Shown here one piece after another: positions 53,234 through 62,215 of a DNA stretch of 64,000 nt. Under the pieces are notes generated by a model. That model had not been told where the DNA came from and ran no database searches. It saw only the letters and a program-made list of their open reading frames with translations. The first letter of the stretch is position 1; the number at the start of each line of letters is the position of its first letter. Origin of the DNA: Hydrogenophaga palleronii_A (lineage in GTDB: Bacteria; Pseudomonadota; Gammaproteobacteria; Burkholderiales; Burkholderiaceae_C); assembly GCF_031457455.1 (NCBI RefSeq), contig NZ_JAVDWU010000001.1:248001-312000 (forward strand), read 5' to 3'. Position numbers and translations under genes: made by a program.

Positions 53234-55144
53234 ATGAGCGACTCTTTTGAAGCCCGCGGCGATTTCACGCCCGAAATGAACTCTGCCGACACCGAAGCAG
53301 AGATTTCCTCCTCCCAGATGGCCCAGCCGGAAGTGCCCACCGGCCCGAACGGCTTCGAGCTGATTGGCCTGGCGCCCGAGCTGGTGCAAGCCTGTGCCGA
53401 CCTGGGCTACCTGCAGCCCACAGCCGTGCAGAACAACGTGATTCCCAAGGCCATGCTGGCCGAAGGCGAACAGCGTTTTGCCGATCTGATGGTTTCCAGC
53501 CAGACCGGTAGCGGCAAGACCGCCGCCTTCCTGCTGCCCGTGCTGCACACCCTGCTGCAGCAGCGTGCCGATGCCGAGGCCCATGAGCGCGCCGAGCGCG
53601 AGCGCTTGGCCGCCGAAGCGATTGCCCGCGGCGAAGCACCTCCCAAGGCGCCCAAGCGCAAGGACCCCACCAGTTCGCGCAACTTCAAGGCCGCCACCCC
53701 CGGCGCCCTGATTCTGTGCCCCACCCGCGAACTGGCCCAACAGGTCGCCAACGACGCCATTGACCTGGTTCGCCACTGCCGTGGCCTGCGCATCGCCAAC
53801 GTGGTGGGCGGCATGCCTTACCAGTTGCAGATCGCTCGCCTACAAAACGCTGATCTGGTGGTGGCCACGCCTGGCCGCCTGCTGGACCTGCAGCGCTCGC
53901 AGCAGCTCAAGCTCGACAAGGTGCAGTTCCTGGTGGTGGACGAAGCCGACCGCATGCTGGACCTCGGATTTGCCGACGACCTGGCCGAAGTCAACGAGCT
54001 CACCAGCCAGCGCCGCCAGACCATGATGTTCAGCGCCACGTTCGCGCCGCGCATCCAGCAGCTCGCCATGCGCGTGATGCACGACGGTGGCAAGCACGTG
54101 CAAAAGGTGCAGATCGATTCGCCGCAGGAGCAACACGCCAACATCAAGCAGGTGCTGTTCTGGGCCGACAACGCCGACCACAAGCGCAAGCTGCTCGATC
54201 ACTGGCTGCGCGACACCAGCATCAACCAGGCCATTGTTTTCTGCAGCACGCAGATTGAATGCGACGGCCTGGCCACCGACCTGCAACAGTCCAACTTTGC
54301 GGCCGTGGCCCTGCATGGCGCTCTGAGCCAGGGCATCCGCAATCGCCGTCTGATGGCTCTGCGTGCCGGCCAGGTGCAGATTCTGGTGGCCACCGATGTG
54401 GCGGCCCGTGGCATTGACGTGCCCACCATCACCCACGTGTTCAACTTCGGCCTGCCGATGAAGGCCGAGGACTACACCCACCGCATCGGCCGCACCGGCC
54501 GTGCCGGCCGCGATGGCCTGGCAGTGACCTTCGCAGAGCTGCGCGATCGCCGCAAGATCGCCGACATCGAAGGCTATACCCGCCAACGCATCAACGTGGA
54601 AACCGTGCCCGGCCTGGAGCCGCGCCAGCGCGCGCCGCAGGCCGACACCTTCGGCCGTGGCCGCCCGCCAGCGCGTGGTGGTGACCGCTTTGGTGGCTCC
54701 AACGACCGCTTCGCCGACCGCCGTGGCCCCGCCCGTGGCCCGCGTTTTGAAGGTCGTCCGGAAGGCCGCGCTGAAGCACCGCGCACCGAGTTCCGCCGCC
54801 CTGACGCGCGCTTTGATCCGCGCTTCGAAGGACGTGCCGAGCCACAGCGCCCGGAGGGCCGCTTCGACAACCGGGGTGACAACCGCGGCGAACAAGGCGG
54901 CTACCGCCCTGACACGCGTCCGTCCGCTGGTCGTGGTTTCGGTGACCGTGCCCCGGCCCGCGCCGGTGGCAAGCCAGGTGGCTTCTCCAGCTTCGGCCGC
55001 AGCGACAGGCCCGCAGGTGCAGGCGATCGCGGTGGGTTCAGCGACCGTGGCAACGCCGAGCGCGGTGCCATGCGAGGTGATTTCCAGCCGCGTCGCAGCG
55101 AAGGTGGCCCGGCTCGCCCGGTTGCCCGCCGCAACCCGCGCTGA
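53234..55144 (+). CDS. rhlE: DEAD-box ATP-dependent RNA helicase, RhlE-type
   Basis: A 636-residue helicase with the Q motif (YLQPTAVQNNVIP), motif I QTGSGKTAAFLLP, PTRELAQQV, DEAD, SAT, and motif VI HRIGRTGRAG. An insertion of about 45 Glu/Arg/Ala-rich residues lies between motif I and Ia (HERAERERLAAEAIARGEAP). The C-terminal 150 residues are Arg/Gly/Asp/Pro-rich (RGPARGPRFEGRPEGRAEAP), a low-complexity RNA-binding tail. The start MSDSFEARGDF at 53234 is chosen over 53207. It probably acts on structured RNA in ribosome assembly or decay; cold induction is known for the family. Confidence 0.92.
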   Translation: MSDSFEARGDFTPEMNSADTEAEISSSQMAQPEVPTGPNGFELIGLAPELVQACADLGYLQPTAVQNNVIPKAMLAEGEQRFADLMVSSQTGSGKTAAFLLPVLHTLLQQRADAEAHERAERERLAAEAIARGEAPPKAPKRKDPTSSRNFKAATPGALILCPTRELAQQVANDAIDLVRHCRGLRIANVVGGMPYQLQIARLQNADLVVATPGRLLDLQRSQQLKLDKVQFLVVDEADRMLDLGFADDLAEVNELTSQRRQTMMFSATFAPRIQQLAMRVMHDGGKHVQKVQIDSPQEQHANIKQVLFWADNADHKRKLLDHWLRDTSINQAIVFCSTQIECDGLATDLQQSNFAAVALHGALSQGIRNRRLMALRAGQVQILVATDVAARGIDVPTITHVFNFGLPMKAEDYTHRIGRTGRAGRDGLAVTFAELRDRRKIADIEGYTRQRINVETVPGLEPRQRAPQADTFGRGRPPARGGDRFGGSNDRFADRRGPARGPRFEGRPEGRAEAPRTEFRRPDARFDPRFEGRAEPQRPEGRFDNRGDNRGEQGGYRPDTRPSAGRGFGDRAPARAGGKPGGFSSFGRSDRPAGAGDRGGFSDRGNAERGAMRGDFQPRRSEGGPARPVARRNPR

Positions 55145-55160
55145 TCCGGCTTCAATCGCT

Positions 55161-55192
55161 AAAAGCCAGGCCTTCGGGTCTGGTTTTTTTTC
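55161..55192 (+). terminator. Intrinsic terminator after the RNA-helicase gene
   Basis: CCAGGCC (55166-55172) with GGTCTGG (55177-55183; one G-T pair), TTCG loop, then eight T. It is placed 21 bases after the stop. Confidence 0.88.
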
Positions 55193-55220
55193 GTCTGGAT
55201 CAGGCACTGACGCAGGTGAG

Positions 55221-57242
55221 TCAGCGAGCAGGCAAGATCTTGAGCGCCAGTTGTTCGGCGAAATAGCGCACTGCAGCCGGCGCCAGGTGACCGTAGTCGT
55301 AGGACAAGGGTTCGGTGGCGCCGGCATGCAAGCGCGTCAGACAACCCCCTTTGTTGCAGAAGTAGTCCATGCCGGAGATGAATTCGATGCCCATGGCCTC
55401 TGCGCGTGCCCGCAGCTGCTGGGCCATCTCGTCGACCCTTGGGTCCAGGCGCCTGTTGAGGCGCAGGGGAGGAGGCCGGGTGACGGGGCCTTTCTCCCAT
55501 TCGCTGATCAGGACACGGGGCAGGCTCGTGTCCCAGTAGGGCACGGCACCGAGCAGGACGACGCGCGGCACGCCGGCGCGCTTGATCTCGTCCACCGTGG
55601 CTTCGAGTGTGCTGATGTCGTAGCGCGGATGGTGCCAGATGGCGTAGAGCAGGACCACATCGGGTTTTGACTGGCGAATGGCTTCGATGGCGTTGTCGTT
55701 TAGGCTCCCGCACAGCGGGCGTGCCTCTGGCCCGAGCACAGGAGGGCAGCCGGCGCTGCTTCGCTCGCCAATACCGAAGTCGTATTGGCCGCCGTCCTGC
55801 AACGCCTTGAAGCCCGGGTACAACGAGCCCGCGTGCGAATCGCCCCAGAGGAAGACCAAGGGTCGCTTCTCTTCGATACAGAAATCCTTGTAGTCGGAGG
55901 CCGGGTGCTCAAATTCAAGCATGCAGTCCTTGAGGCGCCAGCCCTGCGTCACGGCTTTCAGGCCGCTGCGTGTCAACAGCTCCCGCACCGTCTGGGGGTA
56001 ACGTTCCTCGAAGCCTTCACGTTGTTGAATGGTGGTGCCCGCAACGGCCACGCCCACCATGGCGGTGCACAGGGCAGCGCTGATGGCGCGGGGGTTGAAC
56101 GGGCCGAAGCGCACCGGCTTCTCGATCAGCCGGTAGGTCAGCCAGGCCAGCAGCACACTCAGGGCTACCCAGGCCAGTTGGGTGGTCCAGACCGGTGTTT
56201 CCCCTGCGCGCAGGTGCGCGAAGGTGAGCAAGGGCCAGTGCCAGAGGTAGAGCGGGTAGCTGATGAGCCCGACCCAGACCATGGGCCTGTTGGCCAGCAG
56301 GGTGCGGTTCAGGCGGGTGTGCGGCCCCGTCGCAATCAGCAGCACGGTACCCAGCGTGGGCAGCAGCGCCCAGGCGCCGGGGAAGGCACGCTCCGGGTTG
56401 ACCAGGGCGAAGCCCAGCACCAGCAGCAGCGCACCGGACCATGCCATCACGGGCGCGGTCAATGAGGGTGTTGGGTTTTCAACCGACGCGATGCGCCCCA
56501 GCAAGCCCCGCCAGCCGGCAGGATGCAGGTGCACCGCAGCGAGCAAAGCCCCCAGCATCAGCTCCCAGACACGAGCGGCCGGGTTGAAGAAGGCGGCCGT
56601 GGGGTGCTCCCATACCAAAGCCAGGTTCACCGCGAACGACAGCACCAGGATCACGGCGATGCTGCGCATGGCCGACAGGCGCCAGCGGTGCAGCAGGTAC
56701 AGGGCCAGCGGCCACAGCAGGTAGAACTGCTCCTCGATGGCGAGCGACCACAGGTGCAGCAGCGGCTTGCTGTGGGACTCTGTGTCGAAGTAGCCGGCCT
56801 CTTGCCAGAGCAGGAAGTTGGAGACAAAGGTGGCGCCACCGAGCAAGTGTTTGCCCAGTTCGGCGTAGTCGGTGGGAATGAGCTGGAACCAGTCCATGAC
56901 CATGGTGGTGGCCAGCACCAGTAGCAAGGCGGGGAAGATGCGTTTGACGCGGCGCACATAAAACCCGGCGAAGCTGAAGCGCCCGCGCTGCAGACCCTGC
57001 AGGATGATGGTGCTGATGAGGTAGCCGGAGATGACGAAGAAGACGTCCACGCCCACGAAGCCACCGGGCAGCAGCTCGGGAAACGCATGGTGGATCACCA
57101 CCGCCACCACCGCAATCGCCCTCAGGCCGTCAATGTCGGCCCGGTAGTTGGCGTGCAAGCTTGGTGGCGTGGAAGCCGGTGCGGAATTCAAGGTAGGGAA
57201 AGCAGGTGGCCCCGCTGCTGTGGTGTAAGAGGTGCGAGTCAT
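55221..57242 (-). CDS. Acyltransferase-3/SGNH fusion protein, copy 2
   Basis: A 672-residue OafA/YrhL-type membrane protein. The N-terminal part (about 30-380) has ten to eleven helices, the catalytic His in AVVIHHAFPELLPGGFVGVD and the family motif DVFFVISGYLIS. The periplasmic C-terminal SGNH domain (about 440-672) holds LWGDSHAGSL and the Asp/His pair in YDYGHLAP. It moves acyl groups, commonly acetyl, to surface glycans. The ATG at 57242 begins a disordered Pro/Ala/Thr segment; an ATG at 57335 adds 31 residues without a clear role. It is closely similar to the gene 127 bases upstream. Confidence 0.9.
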   Translation of the reverse strand: MTRTSYTTAAGPPAFPTLNSAPASTPPSLHANYRADIDGLRAIAVVAVVIHHAFPELLPGGFVGVDVFFVISGYLISTIILQGLQRGRFSFAGFYVRRVKRIFPALLLVLATTMVMDWFQLIPTDYAELGKHLLGGATFVSNFLLWQEAGYFDTESHSKPLLHLWSLAIEEQFYLLWPLALYLLHRWRLSAMRSIAVILVLSFAVNLALVWEHPTAAFFNPAARVWELMLGALLAAVHLHPAGWRGLLGRIASVENPTPSLTAPVMAWSGALLLVLGFALVNPERAFPGAWALLPTLGTVLLIATGPHTRLNRTLLANRPMVWVGLISYPLYLWHWPLLTFAHLRAGETPVWTTQLAWVALSVLLAWLTYRLIEKPVRFGPFNPRAISAALCTAMVGVAVAGTTIQQREGFEERYPQTVRELLTRSGLKAVTQGWRLKDCMLEFEHPASDYKDFCIEEKRPLVFLWGDSHAGSLYPGFKALQDGGQYDFGIGERSSAGCPPVLGPEARPLCGSLNDNAIEAIRQSKPDVVLLYAIWHHPRYDISTLEATVDEIKRAGVPRVVLLGAVPYWDTSLPRVLISEWEKGPVTRPPPLRLNRRLDPRVDEMAQQLRARAEAMGIEFISGMDYFCNKGGCLTRLHAGATEPLSYDYGHLAPAAVRYFAEQLALKILPAR

Positions 57243-57369
57243 TTGCACACCGCGTGTTCCCACGAGCTCGCCGCATCCCAAGTGCCACGTTTTGAAGCAA
57301 GGCCGGCCTGGACCGTGGTCGCTTCCGATGGGCAACCCGGCAAGGGCGGTCGGACGAGGGGGCGCGCGT

Positions 57370-59328
57370 TCAGCGCGTCCTGAAGATCAATGGAGCCAGT
57401 TGCTCGATGTAGTAGCGAACAGCATCGGGCGCCAAGTGTCCGTAGTCGTAACTCAAGGGTTCGACCGCATCCTGATTCAGGCGTGTCAGACAGCCATTGC
57501 GGTTACAGAAATAGTCCAGACCTGAGACGAATTCGATGCCCATGGCCTCAGCGCGTGCCCGCATCTGCTGGGTGATGCTTTCCAGCTTGGGGTCCAGTTG
57601 GGCTTTGAGTCGCAGGGGCGGGGGCTGGGTCACCGGGCCTTTTTTCCAGGCATCCAGCAGGATGCGGGGCAAAGGTCCTTGCCAATATGGCACCGCGCCC
57701 AGCATGATGATGCGGGGCACGCCCGCGGCTTTGATCGCGGCAACGGTGGCTTCGAGATTCTTCAGGTCGTAACGCGGGTGGTGCCACCAGGCATAGAGCA
57801 CCACGACGTCGGGCTTGGCTTGGCGTATGGCTTCGATGGCGTTGTCGTTCAGGCTCTTGCACAAGGGGCGGGGCTCGATGCCCAGCACAGGGGGGCAGAT
57901 GGCGCCAGTGCGTTCGCCGATACCGAAGTCGTAGCGGCCACTCTCTTGCAGCGCCTTGAAGCCGGGGTAGAGGGATCCAGCGTGAGAGTCACCCCAGAGG
58001 AAGATCAGGGGCCTCTTCTGCTCGATGCAGAAGTCTTTGTAGTTCGATGCGGGCACCCGGAAATCGAGCATGCAGTCGCCGTCTCGCCATCCCTGAATGA
58101 CCGCCTTTTTGCCACCACGGGTCATCAATTCCCTGACCGAAGGGGGGAAGCGCTCGTCAAATCCCTTCTTTTGGTGGATGGTGGTGCCGGCTGCCGCAGC
58201 ACCCAGCATGGCTGTGCACAGCGCTGCGATCAAGGCACGACGGTTGAACCGGCCAAAGCGCACCGGTTTCTCCACCAACTGGTAGGTCAGCCAGGCCAGC
58301 AGTATCGCCACCGCCACCCAGGTCAGCTGGGTGGTCCAGGCTGGGGTGTCTCCCGCGCGCAGGTGCGCGAAGGTGAGCAGTGGCCAGTGCCAGAGATAGA
58401 GCGGGTAGCTGATGAGTCCGACCCAGACCATGGGACGACTGGCCAGCAGTGTACGGTTGATCAGGCTGTTTGGCCCCGCCGCTATCAGCAACACGGTGCC
58501 CAGCGTGGGCAGCAGCGCCCAGGCGCCAGGGAAAGCGCGCTGCGGGTGCAGCAGCGCCAGTCCAAGGCCGAGCAATAGCGCGCCCGCCCAGGCCATCCAG
58601 GCCGCAGCCTGCTCGGGGGCCTGTTTTTGCGTTGCAGGGAGGCCGAGCAGTCCGCGCCATCCAGCAGGATGAAGCTGGATGGCAGCCAGGAGAGCACCCA
58701 ACATCAACTCCCAGACCCGCGCTGCCGGGTTGTAGAACGCAGCGACGGGATGGTCCGACACGAGAGCGAGATTGACAAAAAACGAGACCAGCAGAATCAG
58801 GGCGATGCTGCGGATCGCCGAGAGCCGCCAGCGGTGCAGCAGATACAGACACAATGGCCAGAGCAGGTAAAACTGTTCCTCAATGGCCAAGGACCACAGG
58901 TGCAGCAAGGGTTTGCTCAGCGACTCTGAATCGAAGTATCCAGCCTCCTGCCACAGCAGGAAATTGGAGATGAAGGCGGCACCACCCAGAAGGTGCTTGC
59001 CCAGCTCGGCGTAGTCCGATGGAATCAGGCGTTGCCAACCCATCGCTGCCGTGAAAATCAATACCAGCAACAGCGCAGGAAAGATCCGCTTGACCCGGCG
59101 AATGTAGAAGTCAGAAAAGGTGAAATGCCCATCGACCAGGCTGCGCAGGATGATCGTGCTGATCAGGTAGCCAGAGAGCACAAAGAAAATGTCTACGCCC
59201 ACGAAGCCACCTGGCAAGAGGTGGGGAAACGCGTGGTGAATGACTACGGCTGTGACTGCAATTGCCCGCATCCCGTCGATGTCGGGGCGGTATTCGGCGT
59301 GATGCGCCGGTGATGGGGAAGTCGTCAA
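57370..59328 (-). CDS. Acyltransferase-3/SGNH fusion protein, copy 1
   Basis: A 652-residue protein with the same layout as its downstream paralog: YRPDIDGMRAIAVTAVVIHH at the start, FVGVDIFFVLSGYLIS, about ten helices, then the SGNH domain with LWGDSHAGSLYPGFKAL and YDYGHLAPDAV. Much of the chain aligns residue by residue with copy 2, and the N-terminal tail is the main difference. Presumed O-acylation of an extracellular polymer. The two copies form a tandem duplication with the same order and strand. Confidence 0.9.
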   Translation of the reverse strand: MTTSPSPAHHAEYRPDIDGMRAIAVTAVVIHHAFPHLLPGGFVGVDIFFVLSGYLISTIILRSLVDGHFTFSDFYIRRVKRIFPALLLVLIFTAAMGWQRLIPSDYAELGKHLLGGAAFISNFLLWQEAGYFDSESLSKPLLHLWSLAIEEQFYLLWPLCLYLLHRWRLSAIRSIALILLVSFFVNLALVSDHPVAAFYNPAARVWELMLGALLAAIQLHPAGWRGLLGLPATQKQAPEQAAAWMAWAGALLLGLGLALLHPQRAFPGAWALLPTLGTVLLIAAGPNSLINRTLLASRPMVWVGLISYPLYLWHWPLLTFAHLRAGDTPAWTTQLTWVAVAILLAWLTYQLVEKPVRFGRFNRRALIAALCTAMLGAAAAGTTIHQKKGFDERFPPSVRELMTRGGKKAVIQGWRDGDCMLDFRVPASNYKDFCIEQKRPLIFLWGDSHAGSLYPGFKALQESGRYDFGIGERTGAICPPVLGIEPRPLCKSLNDNAIEAIRQAKPDVVVLYAWWHHPRYDLKNLEATVAAIKAAGVPRIIMLGAVPYWQGPLPRILLDAWKKGPVTQPPPLRLKAQLDPKLESITQQMRARAEAMGIEFVSGLDYFCNRNGCLTRLNQDAVEPLSYDYGHLAPDAVRYYIEQLAPLIFRTR

Positions 59329-59435
59329 GATAACGTTCTATGGGTCGGATCGAGCAAACCTGCCAATGATATATGCCCGGTGAATGAGGGCTGAGAGTCG
59401 AAGCGTTGTCTACCTTTGCCGGTGAGAGCCTATCC

Positions 59436-60299
59436 TCAGGTCATGCCGTTGCGGCTGGCCAGTTCGACAAACAGGGCCGAATGGTCGAGTTCGGCCAGTC
59501 CGTGGTCGGCGGTCTGGGCAAAGAGCTGTTCAAGCAGTTGGGTGATGGGAGCTTCGAACCCGATTTCCCGGCTGGTGGACAAGGCATTGCGCAAGTCGTT
59601 GAGCTGGAGCGCGACCGCACCGTGTCTGGTGAAGTCGCGGTCGATCATGCGTTGCCCGTGCACCTGGAGGATGCGGCTGTCGGCGAAACCCCCGGTGATC
59701 GCCTCCTTGACCCTGGACATGTCGGCCCCGCCGCGCTGGCACAGCAGCAGGGCTTCAGCCACAGCACCGATGGTGATGCCGACGATCATCTGGTTCGCCA
59801 GTTTGGCCAGTTGGCCGGCACCATGGTTGCCCACATGGGTGGCTCGGCCCAGCAGGTCAAACAGCGGGCGCGCCCGTGCAAAGTCGGCAGGCTTGCCTCC
59901 CACCATGATGGCCAGTGTGCCCTGTTCGGCGCCTGCGGCCCCCCCGGACAGCGGGGCGTCGAGGTGGTGCACACCCAGAGCGTTCAACCGGGCGGCGTGG
60001 TCCTTCGCCTGCCGGGGCGAAATGGACGACATGTCGACGACGAGACTGCCCGGTCGCAAGCCGTTGATGGCGCCTTGATGGAAAAGCACCTCCTCGACCG
60101 CTGCGCCGTCGGTCAGCAGCAGGAAGATGATGTCGGCCCGGGCCACCGCTTCGGCTGGTTGACTGACCACGTGCACATCCAGCGAGGTCAATGGGGCGGC
60201 TTTTAAGCGCGTGCGGTTCCAGGCGGTGATGCTCACACCCGCCGCTCGCAGGCGGCGGGCAACCGTCATGCCCATGGTGCCGATGCCCAGCACGGCCAT
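59436..60299 (-). CDS. Beta-hydroxyacid dehydrogenase family (3-hydroxyisobutyrate dehydrogenase-like)
   Basis: About 287 residues. NAD(P) site AVLGIGTMGMTVARRLRAAG at the start, substrate motif LDAPLSGGAAGAEQGTLAIM (about 118-137), and the catalytic Lys in GAGQLAKLANQMIVG (about 170). The ATG at 60299 gives a normal family length. Longer starts at 60368 (GTG) or 60482 would carry the frame through a terminator hairpin at 60431-60468, so they are disfavoured. The substrate may be 3-hydroxyisobutyrate, tartronate semialdehyde or a similar acid. It is next to a GntR-type regulator and a divergent esterase. Confidence 0.85.
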   Translation of the reverse strand: MAVLGIGTMGMTVARRLRAAGVSITAWNRTRLKAAPLTSLDVHVVSQPAEAVARADIIFLLLTDGAAVEEVLFHQGAINGLRPGSLVVDMSSISPRQAKDHAARLNALGVHHLDAPLSGGAAGAEQGTLAIMVGGKPADFARARPLFDLLGRATHVGNHGAGQLAKLANQMIVGITIGAVAEALLLCQRGGADMSRVKEAITGGFADSRILQVHGQRMIDRDFTRHGAVALQLNDLRNALSTSREIGFEAPITQLLEQLFAQTADHGLAELDHSALFVELASRNGMT

Positions 60300-60430
60300 A
60301 CTTGGCAATGGATCGGGCGTCGGGGTTGACTCGGGTAGAAGCGAAACGGAGGGGACGGCGATGTTCACTTTGAGTTGTGCAATGGCGGGTCTGGAGACCA
60401 GGGCATTGTGGTGCTCCGGACCGAACACGG

Positions 60431-60468
60431 GAAAAAAATGCGGTTCCCGGGTCAGCCCGGAAACCGCA
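60431..60468 (-). terminator. Intrinsic terminator after the GntR gene
   Basis: Stem TGCGGTT (60439-60445) with AACCGCA (60462-60468) and an inner 5-base stem CCGGG/CCCGG, TCAG loop. On the minus strand it is followed by seven T (plus A-run at 60432-60438). It lies 15 bases after the GntR stop and before the dehydrogenase start. Confidence 0.9.
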
Positions 60469-60482
60469 TGGAAGTGGCTCAA

Positions 60483-61226
60483 CTACCGAGGCAGCTGAGA
60501 ACCACGGAGTGGTAAGGTGACGGCCATGCCTTCGCCGATCGATTTGGCGTTGGAGTCCATTTGTGCGCCCAGGTTGGTGCTGGCGCGGCTGCAGTGGTGC
60601 TGCATCAGTTGTTCTGCCCGTTCAGCGTCGCCCCCGTTCACGGCGTTGGCAATGGCCTCGTGTTCGTCCCAGACAGGCTCGCGCAGCAAGTCGGACTGCA
60701 GCGCCTCACCCATTGCCCGGCGGATGTGGTGCCAATGCAGGAGCGCACTCTGTTCGATGAGCGGATTGCCGGCGGCGCGGTAGAGCGCGGTGTGAAAGGC
60801 GAGGTCAGCGTCGATCATGGCCTTGATGTCGTCGCGCTTCACGGCCGCTCGCCCGTTGGCGATCAGCGCCGGATCCATGACGGTGCCTCGCGATGCGGCC
60901 AGCCGGGTCGCCAGCGCGTCGAGTGCGCTTCGCACTTCGTAGACCTGTGCGATCCAGTGCGCATCCAGAGGCGCGACCTGCAGTCCACGGCTGCGGCCGG
61001 CTTGGCCACCGGTGATGGGCGCGTCATGCACAAAGCCGTCTTTTTTGAGCAACTTCAGAGCCTGGGTGATGGGCTGACGCGACACAGCCAGTTGATCGGC
61101 CAGTTCTTCCTGTGTGATGCGCTGGCCGGGCTTGAGCGAACCCGCGCTGATGGCATCGAGCAGCACGCGATAGACCTGATCGGCCAGATCTGGCGAGGTT
61201 TCAAGTTTGAGCAATTGGGCGACCAT
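60483..61226 (-). CDS. GntR/FCD-family regulator
   Basis: A 247-residue regulator. The wHTH is DAISAGSLKPGQRITQEELA with QLAVSRQPITQALKLLKKDG (about 28-67). The helical FCD domain follows, with metal/ligand-type residues in DLAFHTALYRAAGNPL and LHWHHIRRAMGE. The family binds carboxylic acids and metals. It is divergent from the esterase gene; an 11-base palindrome and a looser second copy lie 9 to 33 bases upstream of its start. It probably controls the esterase and perhaps the dehydrogenase downstream, although a terminator lies before the latter. Confidence 0.9.
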   Translation of the reverse strand: MVAQLLKLETSPDLADQVYRVLLDAISAGSLKPGQRITQEELADQLAVSRQPITQALKLLKKDGFVHDAPITGGQAGRSRGLQVAPLDAHWIAQVYEVRSALDALATRLAASRGTVMDPALIANGRAAVKRDDIKAMIDADLAFHTALYRAAGNPLIEQSALLHWHHIRRAMGEALQSDLLREPVWDEHEAIANAVNGGDAERAEQLMQHHCSRASTNLGAQMDSNAKSIGEGMAVTLPLRGSQLPR

Positions 61227-61234
61227 AAAGGTTT

Positions 61235-61259
61235 GTATTGAATACTGTATGCAGAATAC
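61235..61259. promoter_or_regulatory. Operator-like palindrome between GntR and esterase genes
   Basis: GTATTGAATAC (61235-61245) is a perfect palindrome, and GTATGCAGAATAC (61247-61259) repeats its outer GTAT/ATAC ends. FCD-type GntR proteins often bind short AT-rich palindromes of this kind. Confidence 0.55.
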
Positions 61260-61330
61260 CGCATCCTGAATGGTCTGTCACGCGAGCGTTTGGCACCTTG
61301 TACATGCCGCCTGCGTGCACAATGCCGTCG

Positions 61331-62215
61331 ATGACTTCGCCGCAACTGAAAAATCCGACCTGGCTGGACGGCCAATACAACAACCGGGCCTTGGTGCCCG
61401 AGCACGGGCGGCACTTTGCCGAGTGGGCTGCCGCATCCGAGCAGGCGCGTCGCAGCACCACGGCCATACTCGATGTGCAGTACGGCCACGGCACGGGTGA
61501 GATGCTGGACATCTTTCCCGCCGCGCGCGTTCCTGGGCGTGCGCCCGCGCCGGTGGTGGTTTTCATCCATGGGGGCTACTGGCGCAGCCTGGACAAATCG
61601 GATCATTCGTTTCTGGCGCCGGCGTTCGTGAAGCAGGGCGTCTGTGTGGTGATGCCCAACTACGCCTTGTGCCCGGCGGTCACCATTCCAGACATCACGC
61701 TGCAGATGGTTCGTGCCCTGGCCTGGGTTTACCGCCACATCGGGGTGCATGGAGGTGATCCGGAGCGCATCACGGTGATCGGCCATTCGGCCGGCGGGCA
61801 TCTTGCCGCCATGCTGCTGGCCTGCCAGTGGCCTGCGGTGGGTGCTGATCTGCCGGATGCGCTGGTCAGAAACGCGCTGTCGATCTCCGGCCTGTACGAC
61901 CTCGAACCCCTTCGGCACACCCCCTTCCTGCGCGATTCACTGCGTCTGACCCCGGCGCAAGTCAGGAAGGCCAGTCCGGCCCTGCTGCCGGCGCCCACTC
62001 TAAAGGAAGGACGCGGCGCGCTGTTCAGCGTCGCCGGGGGGAACGAGAGCAGCGAGTTTCTTCGCCAGAACCAGCTCATCCAGCAGGTCTGGGGGCCGCA
62101 TGTGGTGCCCGTGGCCGAAGCTCTGCCGGGCCTGAACCACTTCAGCGTGCTCGAAGCGCTGGTTCAGCCGCAACACAGGCTGAACCAACTTGCCAAACAG
62201 TTGTTGAGCGCGTAG
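61331..62215 (+). CDS. Alpha/beta hydrolase, arylformamidase-like esterase
   Basis: About 294 residues. The oxyanion motif VVVFIHGGYWRSLDKSDH (about 74-91), the nucleophile elbow VIGHSAGGHLAAML (catalytic Ser) and a late His in GLNHFSVLEAL fit the kynurenine-formamidase/carboxylesterase group of the alpha/beta fold. The N-terminus QLKNPTWLDGQYNNRALVPE resembles those proteins. No kyn genes adjoin, so the substrate is open. The start at 61331 is chosen from several in-frame ATG codons (61322 also possible). It is divergent from the GntR regulator. Confidence 0.82.
   Translation: MTSPQLKNPTWLDGQYNNRALVPEHGRHFAEWAAASEQARRSTTAILDVQYGHGTGEMLDIFPAARVPGRAPAPVVVFIHGGYWRSLDKSDHSFLAPAFVKQGVCVVMPNYALCPAVTIPDITLQMVRALAWVYRHIGVHGGDPERITVIGHSAGGHLAAMLLACQWPAVGADLPDALVRNALSISGLYDLEPLRHTPFLRDSLRLTPAQVRKASPALLPAPTLKEGRGALFSVAGGNESSEFLRQNQLIQQVWGPHVVPVAEALPGLNHFSVLEALVQPQHRLNQLAKQLLSA

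Noticed and set aside
53840..55327. A minus-strand open frame of 495 codons opposite the RNA-helicase gene
   Set aside because: Low-complexity Ala/Gly/Val/Thr product opposite a helicase with all motifs intact; a compositional artefact of the RG-rich tail.
60300..60482. N-terminal extension of the dehydrogenase
   Set aside because: It would run through the terminator hairpin at 60431-60468 and adds residues before the normal dinucleotide-binding start.
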